A DNA stretch of 64,000 nucleotides, taken from assembly GCA_900541925.1 (NCBI GenBank), contig UQMB01000014.1, positions 1-64,000 on the forward strand. Direction: 5' to 3'. Below are positions 15,115-23,640 of this stretch, piece by piece. The notes beneath the pieces were generated by a model. That model made no database searches. It was given only the letters and a program-made list of their open reading frames with translations, and was not told the origin of the DNA. Both the position numbers and the translations under genes were made by a program. How positions within the stretch are numbered: position 1 is the stretch's first letter; every line of letters starts with the position of its first letter. Source of the DNA: an uncultured Bacteroidales bacterium. GTDB lineage: Bacteria; Bacteroidota; Bacteroidia; Bacteroidales; UBA932.

Positions 15115-16563
15115 TCAGCCTATCGCGCCTTCAAGTGAAACGGAAAGGAGTTTCTGCGCCTCGACGGCAAACTCCATCGGCAGGCGGGACAGGACCTCCT
15201 TGGCATAGCCTCCCACTATCAGCCCGACGGCATCCTCCGGGCTGATGCCCCTCTGGGTGCAGTAGAACAGCTGGTCGTCACTGATCTTGGAGGTTGTGGC
15301 CTCGTGCTCCACGGTGGATGAGGGGTTCTGGTTGCGTATCACCGGGAAGGTGTGCGCTCCGCAGGAGCTGCCGATCAGGAGAGAGTCGCACTGGGAGTAG
15401 TTCTTGGAGTTGGATGCTCCCGGGGCGATGTGCACGAGTCCGCGGTAGCTGTTCTCGCTGTTGCCGGCGGAGATGCCCTTGGAGACGATGCGGCTGCGGG
15501 TGTTGCGGCCCAGGTGTATCATCTTGGTTCCCGTGTCGGCCTGCTGGAAATGGTTGGTCATCGCCACGCTGTAGAACTCTGACGAGGAGTTGTCTCCCTT
15601 GAGGATGGTGCTCGGGTATTTCCAGGTCACGGCTGAACCCGTCTCGACCTGCGTCCAGCTGAGGTGCGACCCGCTGCCGCGGCATATCCCCCTCTTGGTG
15701 ACCAGGTTGAGTATGCCGCCGCGGCCCTGGGCGTCTCCCGGATACCAGTTCTGCACGGTGCTGTATTTGACGTCGGCGTCTTTCTCCACGATGATCTCCA
15801 CCACTGCGGCATGCAGCTGGTGTTCGTCGCGCATCGGGGCGGTGCAGCCTTCCATGTAGCTCAGCTGCGAACCCTCGTCCGCCACGATGAGCGTCCTCTC
15901 GAACTGCCCGGTCCCGAGGGCGTTGATGCGGAAATAACTGGAGAGCTCCATCGGGCACTTGACCCCTTTGGGGATATAGCAGAACGATCCGTCGGAGAAC
16001 ACGGCCGAGTTGAGCGCGGCGTAGAAATTGTCCCCCGGAGGGACCACCGTGGCGAGGTACTTGCGCACCAGCTCAGGGTATTCCTTGACCGCCTCGGAGA
16101 AAGAGCAGAAGATTATACCCTTGTCCGCCAAGGTCTTGCGGAATGTCGTCTTGACGCTTACGGAGTCGAACACCGCATCCACCGCCACCTCACCGCGAGG
16201 CTTCACTCCCGCGAGAGCCTCCCGCTCGTGAAGAGGTATGCCGAGCTTGTCGAAGGTCTCCATAAGGGCCGGATCTATCTCTGTCGGACGGTCTTCGTCC
16301 CTTTTGGGCGCGGCCCAATATATTATGTCCTGGAAGTCTATCTCGGGGAGTCTGAGATGTCCCCACTGCGGGGGCGTCATCCCGAGCCAGCGGCGGTAGG
16401 CGTCGAGCCTGAAGTCCAGCAGCCACTGCGGCTCCTCTTTTTTGGAAGAGATGAGGCGGATGATGTCCTCGTTGAGACCTTTAGGCACATATTCCTGCTC
16501 GACTTCGGTCACGAAGCCGCCCTCATACTCCTTCTGCGTGAAATCTTTTAGAATATCATCCAT
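15115..16563 (-). CDS. sufB: Fe-S assembly scaffold protein SufB
   Basis: A 482-residue SufB with the family landmarks: VFDSVSVKTTFRKTLADKGIIFCSFSEAV, SYFRINALGTGQFERTLIVADE, YMEGCTAPMRDEHQLHAA, KRGICRGSGSHLSWTQVE, QADTGTKMIHLGRNTRSRIVSKGIS and a C-terminal YCTQRGIS. It forms the cluster-building complex with SufC and SufD. It is the first gene of the long minus-strand array. A -7 box lies 10 nt before the ATG. No sufS or sufE gene is in the window. Confidence 0.97.
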   Translation of the reverse strand: MDDILKDFTQKEYEGGFVTEVEQEYVPKGLNEDIIRLISSKKEEPQWLLDFRLDAYRRWLGMTPPQWGHLRLPEIDFQDIIYWAAPKRDEDRPTEIDPALMETFDKLGIPLHEREALAGVKPRGEVAVDAVFDSVSVKTTFRKTLADKGIIFCSFSEAVKEYPELVRKYLATVVPPGDNFYAALNSAVFSDGSFCYIPKGVKCPMELSSYFRINALGTGQFERTLIVADEGSQLSYMEGCTAPMRDEHQLHAAVVEIIVEKDADVKYSTVQNWYPGDAQGRGGILNLVTKRGICRGSGSHLSWTQVETGSAVTWKYPSTILKGDNSSSEFYSVAMTNHFQQADTGTKMIHLGRNTRSRIVSKGISAGNSENSYRGLVHIAPGASNSKNYSQCDSLLIGSSCGAHTFPVIRNQNPSSTVEHEATTSKISDDQLFYCTQRGISPEDAVGLIVGGYAKEVLSRLPMEFAVEAQKLLSVSLEGAIG

Positions 16564-16573
16564 ATATAAACGG

Positions 16574-16581
16574 CAAATTTA
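16574..16581 (-). promoter_or_regulatory. -7 box (TAAATTTG) of the suf operon
   Basis: Minus-strand TAAATTTG ends 10 nt from the sufB start, predicting a leader of only a few nucleotides. No clear -33 partner. It is divergent from the plus-strand promoter at 16631-16660. Confidence 0.5.
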
Positions 16582-16630
16582 CGCATTTTTGAGAAGCCAC
16601 CAAAAAGCAAAAATAGTTTTATCCCTCCCC

Positions 16631-16660
16631 TTGCACAGTCGAAATAATCTTCTATCTTTG
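16631..16660 (+). promoter_or_regulatory. promoter of the coiled-coil lipoprotein operon
   Basis: TTG at 16631-16633, a 19-nt spacer, then TATCTTTG at 16653-16660: a full match to the Bacteroidales sigma consensus. The predicted leader is about 120 nt and includes an 11-nt G tract and a small hairpin (TGCCTT at 16753, AAGGCA at 16767). Confidence 0.8.
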
Positions 16661-16710
16661 CGGATAACTACACAACGGAAGATTCCTCGCCTCGTCCATG
16701 GAATTTGATA

Positions 16711-16721
16711 GGGGGGGGGGG
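16711..16721 (+). repeat. 11-nt G tract in 5' leader
   Basis: Eleven consecutive G residues in the untranslated leader, about 50 nt after the -7 box and 68 nt before the start codon. Slippage here could change mRNA folding (for example G-quadruplex formation) but not reading frame. A phase-variation role is conjectural. Confidence 0.8.
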
Positions 16722-16789
16722 AGAGAGGATACCCGCTTCTGTAACAATAACTTGCCTTCCGGGTATAAGGCAGTAACTAACAAACATTT

Positions 16790-18796
16790 ATGAAAAAAAT
16801 TCTATGTTATCTGGCTGTCGGCGCTGTCGCGCTCGGCACCATTTCTTGTGTGAAGGACCAGGAGTCCGCTTCGGTGACTGCAGTGAGGCAGGCCAAGGCA
16901 GCTCAGCTGTTGAGCGTCGCCGACCTCAACAAGGCCCAGGCGGAGGCGGCCAATATCACGGCCAACGCCGAAGCCGCCCTCATGGCCGCCCAAGCCGAGT
17001 ACCAGAAAGCTCAAGCCGAGTACCAGAAAGCCCTTGCCGAGTACCAGAAAGCCCTTGCCGACAAGACAGGAGCCGAGGCGGATGCCATCCGCGAGAAGAT
17101 GAAGCAGGACCAGGAGAGGTTCCAGATGGAGAAGCAGAAGATTCTCATCGAAATCGAGCGCATCCGCGCAGAAGCCGATGCCCAGATTGCCGCCTACAGG
17201 CTGAGCATCAAGAAGCTTGAGCAGGAGATTGCCGACCTGGCCGACGAGCGTGTCAAGAAGCTCTTCGCCGAGTACAGCTCCCTCGTGTCCGACCTCTCGG
17301 CGGAGAGGACCCGCCTTCTGGGCGAGCAGACCCTCAAGATCAAAGCAGAGAGCGACCTCGTGTCGCTTCAGGCCGCGGCCTCTGAGACCGAGACCGAGTA
17401 CAACAACCGGATAGCCGGACGGAAGGCCTACATCGAGATGCTCAAAGCCCATATGGAGCACCAGCCTGACCGCGCGACCCTTGAGCCGCTCCTCCGCGCC
17501 AAGGCAGAAGAGTACGAGGAGCAAGCCTACAAGTTTGACCAGAACGAGGCCAAGGCCTATGAGCAGAGCGAGGACAATCTGATGATGAAGTATGAAGACT
17601 CGAATGCGATCAGTCCTTATATCTACTCGTGGTACGGGATGAATGTTTACATCCCTCTCGTCAGCTCCCTCTACGACCTGAATGTGGTAGCCAGGATGAA
17701 CGTCGATGACGGGTCTGAACCGACATATATCAGGGGATATTCCAACCTGTTCAGTTTCCAGGTTCCCGCGACCAACAGCGCACTGATAGAAAAGGCCAAG
17801 TTCGAACTCGAGAAAGAGATTCGCTACGACAAGGAGTGGGTAGGCAAGGAAGGCGACGACAGGACATACGAAAACACCCTCCACGCTTGGCTGAAGTTCT
17901 GCGAAGAGACGCTTGAAAAACGCGAGAAAGAACTCGCCGAGAAAGCTGACGCTCTCGAAAAGGCCAAGAAAGCCAAGGCTGACGCCAAGCAGGCGCACAT
18001 TGATGCGGTGGCAGCCCACGATAAGGCACACGCCGCTCTGGAAGCAGCCCAAGAGGCTTACGATAAGGCAGTAAAGGCAGAGGCGGAGGCTCAGGCCGCC
18101 TATGATGCGGAAAGCGACCCGGCCAAGAAAGCAGAACTTCAGAAAGCCCTTGACGCAGCCAAGAAAGCTGCGGCAGATGCGGCGACCGCACTCGGCAAGG
18201 CCCGCGATGCGAACGATGCCGCACAGAAAGCGGAGGACGACGCCCTGACGAAGAGCCAAGAGGTGTACAACGCTTACTCTGATGCCGTCACTGAGTACGA
18301 AGACGCTCAGGAAAGGAAGATTACCGCCGAGAAACTGGTTATAGCGTATCGGGATGAAATCGCATTCTACAACAAGAGAATCGCGAAAAACGAGGCACTC
18401 TACAACAACTTCGACAACGCGGTCGCAGAGGCCCTCGCCGAGCAGCAGGCATTCGTGAAGGAGATGCTCGAACTCGTCGACATCCGCGACAAGGCGGTAG
18501 CGGCATATTATGAAGCTTCCAAGGCCCTTGGAATACTGCGCGAGGAGGTCAAAGCTCTCCAGGAGCTCTACAACGCAGCCACCTACGAGAGCTACGCCGA
18601 ATCCATCACCGCCGCAGAGGCTGATATAGCAAGATTCACGCAGTATATAGAGGATGCCAAGAACGCGGCAAGCAGCAAGGAAGAGAGCATCAAGCTCATC
18701 GAGAAGAGGATTGCCGACATCGAGGCCCGCATCAAGGTACTTGAAACCCTGGTGGACAACGCCAAGAAAGAGCTTGACGCAGCACTCGCAGCATAG
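16790..18796 (+). CDS. large coiled-coil surface lipoprotein
   Basis: A 668-residue protein with a lipoprotein signal (MKKILCYLAVGAVALGTISC, Cys20 lipidated). Almost all of the mature part is predicted coiled coil: Ala/Glu/Lys/Gln heptads at ~35-210, 380-510 and 550-660, broken by a Tyr-rich segment at ~265-340 (SPYIYSWYGMNVYIPLV) that may be a small globular domain. Three 21-bp tandem units encode repeated AEYQKA heptads at residues ~69-89. From memory, the start resembles the Bacteroides S-layer-type lipoproteins of the BT1927 kind that pair with a barrel gene; this needs a search. It is paired with an outer-membrane barrel gene, so a cell-surface structural role is likely. Confidence 0.7.
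   Translation: MKKILCYLAVGAVALGTISCVKDQESASVTAVRQAKAAQLLSVADLNKAQAEAANITANAEAALMAAQAEYQKAQAEYQKALAEYQKALADKTGAEADAIREKMKQDQERFQMEKQKILIEIERIRAEADAQIAAYRLSIKKLEQEIADLADERVKKLFAEYSSLVSDLSAERTRLLGEQTLKIKAESDLVSLQAAASETETEYNNRIAGRKAYIEMLKAHMEHQPDRATLEPLLRAKAEEYEEQAYKFDQNEAKAYEQSEDNLMMKYEDSNAISPYIYSWYGMNVYIPLVSSLYDLNVVARMNVDDGSEPTYIRGYSNLFSFQVPATNSALIEKAKFELEKEIRYDKEWVGKEGDDRTYENTLHAWLKFCEETLEKREKELAEKADALEKAKKAKADAKQAHIDAVAAHDKAHAALEAAQEAYDKAVKAEAEAQAAYDAESDPAKKAELQKALDAAKKAAADAATALGKARDANDAAQKAEDDALTKSQEVYNAYSDAVTEYEDAQERKITAEKLVIAYRDEIAFYNKRIAKNEALYNNFDNAVAEALAEQQAFVKEMLELVDIRDKAVAAYYEASKALGILREEVKALQELYNAATYESYAESITAAEADIARFTQYIEDAKNAASSKEESIKLIEKRIADIEARIKVLETLVDNAKKELDAALAA
16994..17056 (+). 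repeat. 21-bp in-frame tandem repeat (3 units)
   Basis: Three units of GCCGAGTACCAGAAAGC followed by four variable bases, each coding for the heptad AEYQKAL or AEYQKAQ. Units 2 and 3 are nearly identical, indicating recent duplication. Gain or loss of a unit keeps the frame and the coiled-coil register. Confidence 0.9.
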
Positions 18797-18816
18797 TGGT
18801 CTTTAATATTGATATT

Positions 18817-19587
18817 ATGTTCAAGAGACTTACAGCAATATTCTGTATCCTCTCATTGAGTCTGGCGGTCGCCGCGGCGCAGGAACACCATTGCCGCCAG
18901 GCGGATTTCGGCCCTGTCAAGGGCGACATCCTTGTCGGCACCACCGTGGGCTACGACAGTTTCGTGGGCAAGGACGCCGTGACGAACACGGCCGCCTCAC
19001 GCTACGAGCTCGGTGCGGCCTCCGCAAGCTGGCTTGACAGCAGACTCAGTGTGGGATTGGAGGGAAGCTGGTTCTTTACCGACAGCTGGGCTCTGCGCTT
19101 CGGCGGCGGGATAGGCTACAGCTACAATCCGGGATACGCGGAGAGACCGGGGACTTTCGACGGGAGTTCCACCGCCGGCGACGGGTCAATCCCGGCTTAT
19201 CGCGCAGTCGGGGAGGCCTCAACGCTCAAATACAGTGTGATTCTCGGCGCGGACAGGCACTTCAAGCACCCGTCCCTGAAAAACCTGAGATTCCACGCCG
19301 GTCTCCATGGCGGATTCGCCCACGGACTCAACCAGATTCTCTACGACGAGGCCGAATCTCTCGGCAAATCCCTCGGAGAGCGCTACACGCTCAGGGCGAT
19401 GCTCAACGCAGGCGCCGACTACTATTTCCTCCCGGGAATGTTCCTCGGCATCGAGTTCAATCCGTTCCAGTATGCCTACAGCGTGACGACAATCCGCCCG
19501 CAGGCAGGGCTTGCGGCCTACAGCGCCGACTGCCATGACTTCTGCGGATTCGCCTCGCCTACCATCAAGATCGGATTCAAGTTCTGA
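18817..19587 (+). CDS. outer-membrane beta-barrel protein
   Basis: A 256-residue protein with a signal peptide (MFKRLTAIFCILSLSLAVAAAQ) and alternating strand patterns with aromatic ends (LVGTTVGYDSF, LSVGLEGSWFF, LRFGGGIGYSY, KYSVILGADRHF) that close in FASPTIKIGFKF, the terminal-Phe signature of outer-membrane barrels. It starts 20 nt after the lipoprotein stop, so it is co-transcribed with it. It resembles the small barrel partner of Bacteroides S-layer-type lipoproteins (BT1926-like, from memory). It may anchor or export the partner. Confidence 0.72.
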   Translation: MFKRLTAIFCILSLSLAVAAAQEHHCRQADFGPVKGDILVGTTVGYDSFVGKDAVTNTAASRYELGAASASWLDSRLSVGLEGSWFFTDSWALRFGGGIGYSYNPGYAERPGTFDGSSTAGDGSIPAYRAVGEASTLKYSVILGADRHFKHPSLKNLRFHAGLHGGFAHGLNQILYDEAESLGKSLGERYTLRAMLNAGADYYFLPGMFLGIEFNPFQYAYSVTTIRPQAGLAAYSADCHDFCGFASPTIKIGFKF

Positions 19588-19619
19588 GCTTTTCGGCTCA
19601 GAGCACCTTCCTGCTGAAA

Positions 19620-19653
19620 AAGAAGAGGCCGGCCAAAGGGTCGGTCTCTTCTT
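19620..19653. terminator. bidirectional terminator between convergent genes
   Basis: AAGAAGAGGCCG (19620-19631) and CGGTCTCTTCTT (19642-19653) form a 12-bp stem with one G-T pair and a 10-nt loop. On the minus strand it is followed by a T-rich run, so it should end the 19670-21649 transcript well and the plus-strand barrel transcript more weakly. Confidence 0.75.
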
Positions 19654-19669
19654 GGTTATGTGGTGTCCT

Positions 19670-21649
19670 CTATGGCGCTGACGGCTTGTCCTTGACCGGA
19701 CGCACATTGCGCCCGGCCTCTCTGGCTCCGCCTATGCTTGGACTCTGCCAAGAGGAGAAGTAGAACGGCGAACCCGTATCCGGGTCTTTGGTCTGGAGCA
19801 CAAAGGCCGCGTAGTCGATATACTCCCTCCTCGTCACACCTTCGGCGGCCGTGCAGAGAGTGGCGGTCCACAGGAACGCGTCCTCCGGGTACTCAATCGT
19901 CGAGAAGCTTTTGAACCCGCCATGCGGGATGAAGATGCAGCGGTTCTTGTATTCATTCTTACCCAAGAAAATCACGCCCTTCACGCCATTGTACTCATAG
20001 TCGTCAAGCGCTGATGTCTTGTCGAAGAGATCCTTGATATCACTCTTGAGCGGCATTCTCCATCCGTCGCCCCACTCCTTCCTGGCGACATCGTCCGCGT
20101 CCTCAAGCACCACGAGATTATCCGGCGTACCTATGCCCAGATGTGTATGGGTTGCATCTGTCAGGTATTTGTTGACATAAGTGGCGGCATTATAAGTAGT
20201 GAAATACTTGTAGCTAGGCTTCGTGTAGGTGTTCTCTCCCGTCTGCTCCTCCGTCTCGCCCCACGCGTAGTAGCCGCCCGGCTCTTCGGCCTTGGTCGCC
20301 CCCACATTCCAGCTTGCCCAGAGGACCGCAGTGCCGAGATCCACAGCCTGGTCTGTGCTGATGGTCACATCCGGCATCTGGAGTTCTTTGCGCGCACCAT
20401 AGTATTCGATGCCGTTCTCCATATAGATTGACGGATAACAATAGTACTTGGTGCCCGGGCGCAGCCTCGCAGAGATGGAGCCGACACCCTCGAACGGTCC
20501 TCCCTTGCCGCCGCCTTTTCCACCGCCCTTGCCGCCGCCGACATAGTCCCTGCTGACGATGTTACCGCTCTCGTCCTCAATCGTTATGTTGCTGTACTGG
20601 CTGGCGAGGTAGGTCTGTCCATATTCGCAGCTGTTGGTATGCGGGCTGAACCTGGCGGAGAGGGACACCTCTATGGCGTTGGTCATGTCATACCATCCGC
20701 TGTCGTCGAACCAGCACGGGTACTGGGTGTCTTTCGTGAGCCCGCTGATTGCCGGGACGGCGTAGTAACTGCCCCTGGCCGGCTTGTTCTTGATGGTCTT
20801 GGTGACGCTGTAGATGTTGTGCTTGTTGGTCTGGACTTCAAATATCCACGAGTCCGTGCCCGAGCTGATCGCCTCCTCGTCCATCATCAGGCCTATCGCC
20901 ACCTTGAGCGGATTGGAGGCGTCCCAGACGGTGATGTCTTTCAGTTTGACCTGGAGCTTTTTGCACCTTTGTCCCGGCTGGATGGTGGCGTTGCCGTCCA
21001 CCCAGATGCTTGACGCGAATGATGTGTTCCAGCTCTTGGCGGTGAGGATGAATGCTGTCGGGTATTCTCCGGTCTCCAGGGCCGGGGCGGCGAGTTCCAG
21101 ATTAAGGATCGAATTGACCGGAGTCAGTGTCCCTTCGAGATCCTCCGCCTTTACCGGAGGAGTCGTGACCTCTCTGGAGAGGACGCTGACGACGTGGGCC
21201 GTGGTGCCGTTCCCGGTCTGCTCCGCGTAGGCAAGGCTGCCGTATATCGACTCCCGGAGATTGTTCAGCGTCACATTGTCGAAGGACTGCCCGGACACGT
21301 GCAGGATGCGCACCTTCTCCGTGTTGCCGCTCAGATCAGGAACGCCCTTGCCGACAGCGTTGAATGTGCCTATGCCCGCGGCGGCGGTGCTTTCGAGTTC
21401 ATAGATATACGCCGCGTCGCCTTTGATCACGGCGATGCGGTCTCCTGCGTTCCAGCTGACCTTGACGCCGGTAGCGCTGAAATCGAGCGTGGTCTTTGAG
21501 TTGTCCTGCTGCGCGAGCCCGAAGCACAGTGTCCGGATTTCTCCGTTGACGATCCTGTCTGACGGGCTGTCAATCTGCTTGGAGCATGCTATCAGGGCGA
21601 CTGCGGCCATCGTGAGCGCCGCGAGTCTTGGCAGAATGGTTTGCTTCAT
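19670..21649 (-). CDS. surface lipoprotein, fimbrillin-like with Fib_succ_major domain
   Basis: A 659-residue lipoprotein (MKQTILPRLAALTMAAVALIAC, Cys22). Residues ~35-320 have a fimbrillin-like beta-sandwich pattern (KTTLDFSATGVKVSWNAGDRIAVI, LEGTLTPVNSILNLEL). A flexible GGGKGGGKGGGKGG linker lies near residue 377. Residues ~440-655 match the Fibrobacter succinogenes major paralogous domain: VDLGTAVLWASWNVGA, PGGYYAWGE, WGDGWRMPLKSDI and the closing NVRPVKD. It is exposed on the surface and likely involved in adhesion. A 48-codon ORF lies 12 nt upstream and a palindrome before that, repeating the arrangement at 815-2037. Confidence 0.78.
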   Translation of the reverse strand: MKQTILPRLAALTMAAVALIACSKQIDSPSDRIVNGEIRTLCFGLAQQDNSKTTLDFSATGVKVSWNAGDRIAVIKGDAAYIYELESTAAAGIGTFNAVGKGVPDLSGNTEKVRILHVSGQSFDNVTLNNLRESIYGSLAYAEQTGNGTTAHVVSVLSREVTTPPVKAEDLEGTLTPVNSILNLELAAPALETGEYPTAFILTAKSWNTSFASSIWVDGNATIQPGQRCKKLQVKLKDITVWDASNPLKVAIGLMMDEEAISSGTDSWIFEVQTNKHNIYSVTKTIKNKPARGSYYAVPAISGLTKDTQYPCWFDDSGWYDMTNAIEVSLSARFSPHTNSCEYGQTYLASQYSNITIEDESGNIVSRDYVGGGKGGGKGGGKGGPFEGVGSISARLRPGTKYYCYPSIYMENGIEYYGARKELQMPDVTISTDQAVDLGTAVLWASWNVGATKAEEPGGYYAWGETEEQTGENTYTKPSYKYFTTYNAATYVNKYLTDATHTHLGIGTPDNLVVLEDADDVARKEWGDGWRMPLKSDIKDLFDKTSALDDYEYNGVKGVIFLGKNEYKNRCIFIPHGGFKSFSTIEYPEDAFLWTATLCTAAEGVTRREYIDYAAFVLQTKDPDTGSPFYFSSWQSPSIGGAREAGRNVRPVKDKPSAP

Positions 21650-21661
21650 AAGAGTACGGGT

Positions 21662-21808
21662 TTAAAAAAGATCGTCCCCTCCGGACGGATATCCGCCCGG
21701 ATCCATGCCGGGCACAGTGTACAACGAGGCAGCAATCAGGACTGCGCTTTCGGGATGAATCTCCAGCACATGGATTGCCGGGGACTCATAGTTTGTCTCA
21801 TGTGTCAT
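21662..21808 (-). CDS. small peptide ORF upstream of lipoprotein gene
   Basis: A 48-codon ORF starting MTHETNYESPAIHVLEIHPE with a short hydrophobic centre (VLIAASLYTV) and a Gly/Asp-rich, aromatic-ending tail (GGYPSGGDDLF). It may also start at 21847. It stops 12 nt before the lipoprotein ATG. It matches the layout of the 42-codon ORF at 1789, although residue identity is low. Function unknown. Confidence 0.55.
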   Translation of the reverse strand: MTHETNYESPAIHVLEIHPESAVLIAASLYTVPGMDPGGYPSGGDDLF

Positions 21809-21855
21809 AAAAGAAGTATTAACGGGTGCAAGATAGGAATTCTCCACAGATGGGA

Positions 21856-21898
21856 GATATGGCTAAAGAGGCAATTTGGGGCTTTTTAGCCATATTTG
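21856..21898. repeat. 43-bp palindromic repeat, copy 2
   Basis: Same element as 1995-2037 (39 of 43 positions). The 11-bp stem ATATGGCTAAA/TTTAGCCATAT is fully kept, while the four differences cluster in the loop and inner stem, as expected for selection on structure. It begins 7 nt after the stop of the upstream sodium symporter gene, so it could also act as a terminator for that gene. Confidence 0.85.
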
Positions 21899-21904
21899 CA
21901 GGCG

Positions 21905-23377
21905 TCAAGGCCTTGTTTTTCTGCTCACGGCGAGGAGTCCGGCCATGGTGAGCAGGGCATTTATCAGCAGCAGTTCGAACCCGATGCGGTATCCCCCGAA
22001 CCACGCCTCGCTGTGAGTGGAGAGCAGCAGGCATATAAGGGGAGAAGCCACGCAGATCGCCGGCACCAGGCGGTCCCGGACCTTGCGGCGCACGAGCAGG
22101 CCGAAGGCGAACAAGCCGAGCAGCGGGCCGTAGGTGTAGCTCGCCACGGTGTAGACGGCGTTGATCACGCTGCCGTTGCCGATCAGCCTGAACGATATTA
22201 TCACCAGGCCCATCACCACGGCGCCCGTGACATGAACCCTGCTCCGCACCTTCTTCAGCCTCTCCTCCCCGTATTTCCTGTCGGCGCGCAGGATGTCCAC
22301 GGTGAACGAGGTGGTCAGCGCCGTGAGGGCGGAGCCTGCGCTGCTGAACGCTGCCGATACGAGTCCCAGCACGAAGAGCAGTCCCGTCGCGGCGGGCATA
22401 TAACTCAGCCCGGTGAGAGGGTCCGCCCCGCAGGCTATGGCCGGGAAGAGATCGTCCGGCTTGGCGACGGCGACCCCGCGCTCCGCCGCGAACCGGTAGA
22501 GCAGCACCCCGAGACTCAGGAAAAGCAGATTCACCGGGATGAACGCGGCGCCGTATGAGAGGACATTGCGCCGGCTCTCGGAGAGGTTGCGGCAGGAGAG
22601 GTTCTTCTGCATCATGTCCTGGTCCAGTCCTGTCATCGCCACGGTGGTGAACATGCCGGCGAGGAACTGTTTCCAGAAATATCTAGTGTCCTTGAAGTCA
22701 TCGAAGAACCACACCCTGCTCATCCCGCTGTCCGTCACGGCGTAGCACAGTCCCTTGAAATCAAGCCCGAGCCCCCTCCCGACGTAGAATATGCACAACA
22801 CCACGGCGGCAATCAGGCAGAGCGTCTGAAGCATGTCGGTCCACACCAGGGAGCGGACCCCGCCCCTGAAGGTGTAGAGCCACACCACTATCATGGTCAC
22901 GATGACATTGAGGGTGAACGGTATCCCGAGCGGGCCGAACACTATCAGCTGGAGCACGGAAGCCGTCAGATACATCCTCACCCCGCAGCCCAGCACCTTG
23001 GAGAGGAGGAAAAACGCCGCCCCGCAGCGATAGCTGCACGCCCCGAAGCGCTGCTCCAGATAGCCGTAGAGGCTGTTGGTGTCAATCCGGTAGAATAGTG
23101 GCAGCAGCACATACGCGATGACGAAATACCCGGCCGTGAACCCGAGCACCATCTGCATATAGGAGAACTGTGAGGTCTCGACCATGCCGGGGACGGAGAT
23201 AAAAGTCACGCCGGAGATGGATGTCCCCACCATGGCTATGGCGACCACCGGCCACGGGGACTGTCTGCCGCCACGGAAGAAGTCCGCGTTGCGGGAACCC
23301 TTGCGGGAACTGATGAAACTGATGGCCGTGATGACCAGAAAATATATGGCGATGGCACCAAGGGCAGTCAATGGCAT
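21905..23377 (-). CDS. sodium:solute symporter (SSS family)
   Basis: A 490-residue inner-membrane protein with about thirteen hydrophobic helices. Family features include the N-terminal YFLVITAISFISSRKGSRNADFFRGGR, GTSISGVTFISVPG in the first unwound helix, the GLDQDMMQKNLSCR loop, and SAAFSSAGSALTALTTSF in helix 8, which supplies the sodium-site Ser/Thr residues. Substrates of the family range from sugars and sialic acid to amino acids; this sequence does not decide which. It is a single-gene unit between the lipoprotein cassette and tRNA-Leu. Confidence 0.88.
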   Translation of the reverse strand: MPLTALGAIAIYFLVITAISFISSRKGSRNADFFRGGRQSPWPVVAIAMVGTSISGVTFISVPGMVETSQFSYMQMVLGFTAGYFVIAYVLLPLFYRIDTNSLYGYLEQRFGACSYRCGAAFFLLSKVLGCGVRMYLTASVLQLIVFGPLGIPFTLNVIVTMIVVWLYTFRGGVRSLVWTDMLQTLCLIAAVVLCIFYVGRGLGLDFKGLCYAVTDSGMSRVWFFDDFKDTRYFWKQFLAGMFTTVAMTGLDQDMMQKNLSCRNLSESRRNVLSYGAAFIPVNLLFLSLGVLLYRFAAERGVAVAKPDDLFPAIACGADPLTGLSYMPAATGLLFVLGLVSAAFSSAGSALTALTTSFTVDILRADRKYGEERLKKVRSRVHVTGAVVMGLVIISFRLIGNGSVINAVYTVASYTYGPLLGLFAFGLLVRRKVRDRLVPAICVASPLICLLLSTHSEAWFGGYRIGFELLLINALLTMAGLLAVSRKTRP

Positions 23378-23473
23378 GTCTATTTGATGTCGAAATTCAA
23401 AATAAGTTGCCGCTTACTAAAAACAGGGCAAAAACAGGCAAATATCCTGTGATATGCCACACAAAGGAGAAAG

Positions 23474-23558
23474 TGCCCGGGGCCGGGATCGAACCGGCAC
23501 ATCTTTAAGGGATAATGGATTTTGAGTCCATCGCGTCTACCAATTCCGCCACTCGGGC
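23474..23558 (-). tRNA. tRNA-Leu (anticodon CAA)
   Basis: The minus strand folds as a class II tRNA: acceptor GCCCGAG with 3' CCCGGGC (one A-C mismatch), D-arm with GGTAGACGC, anticodon stem ATGGA/TCCAT with loop CTCAAAA giving anticodon CAA, a long variable arm, and T-arm GCCGG-TTCGATC-CCGGC. The 3' CCA is not encoded. It reads UUG leucine codons. Confidence 0.95.
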
Positions 23559-23569
23559 AAGCAGATTTG

Positions 23570-23600
23570 CAAAGGTATCCAAAAATCGCGATTTATCAAA
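23570..23600 (-). promoter_or_regulatory. promoter of tRNA-Leu
   Basis: Minus strand: TTTG at 23597-23600, 19-nt spacer, TACCTTTG at 23570-23577, ending 11 nt before the tRNA 5' end. A complete Bacteroidales-type promoter in the right place. Confidence 0.75.
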
Positions 23601-23640
23601 TATTTGCATTATCTTCGTTCTCGACAAAGATTTGACTTAT

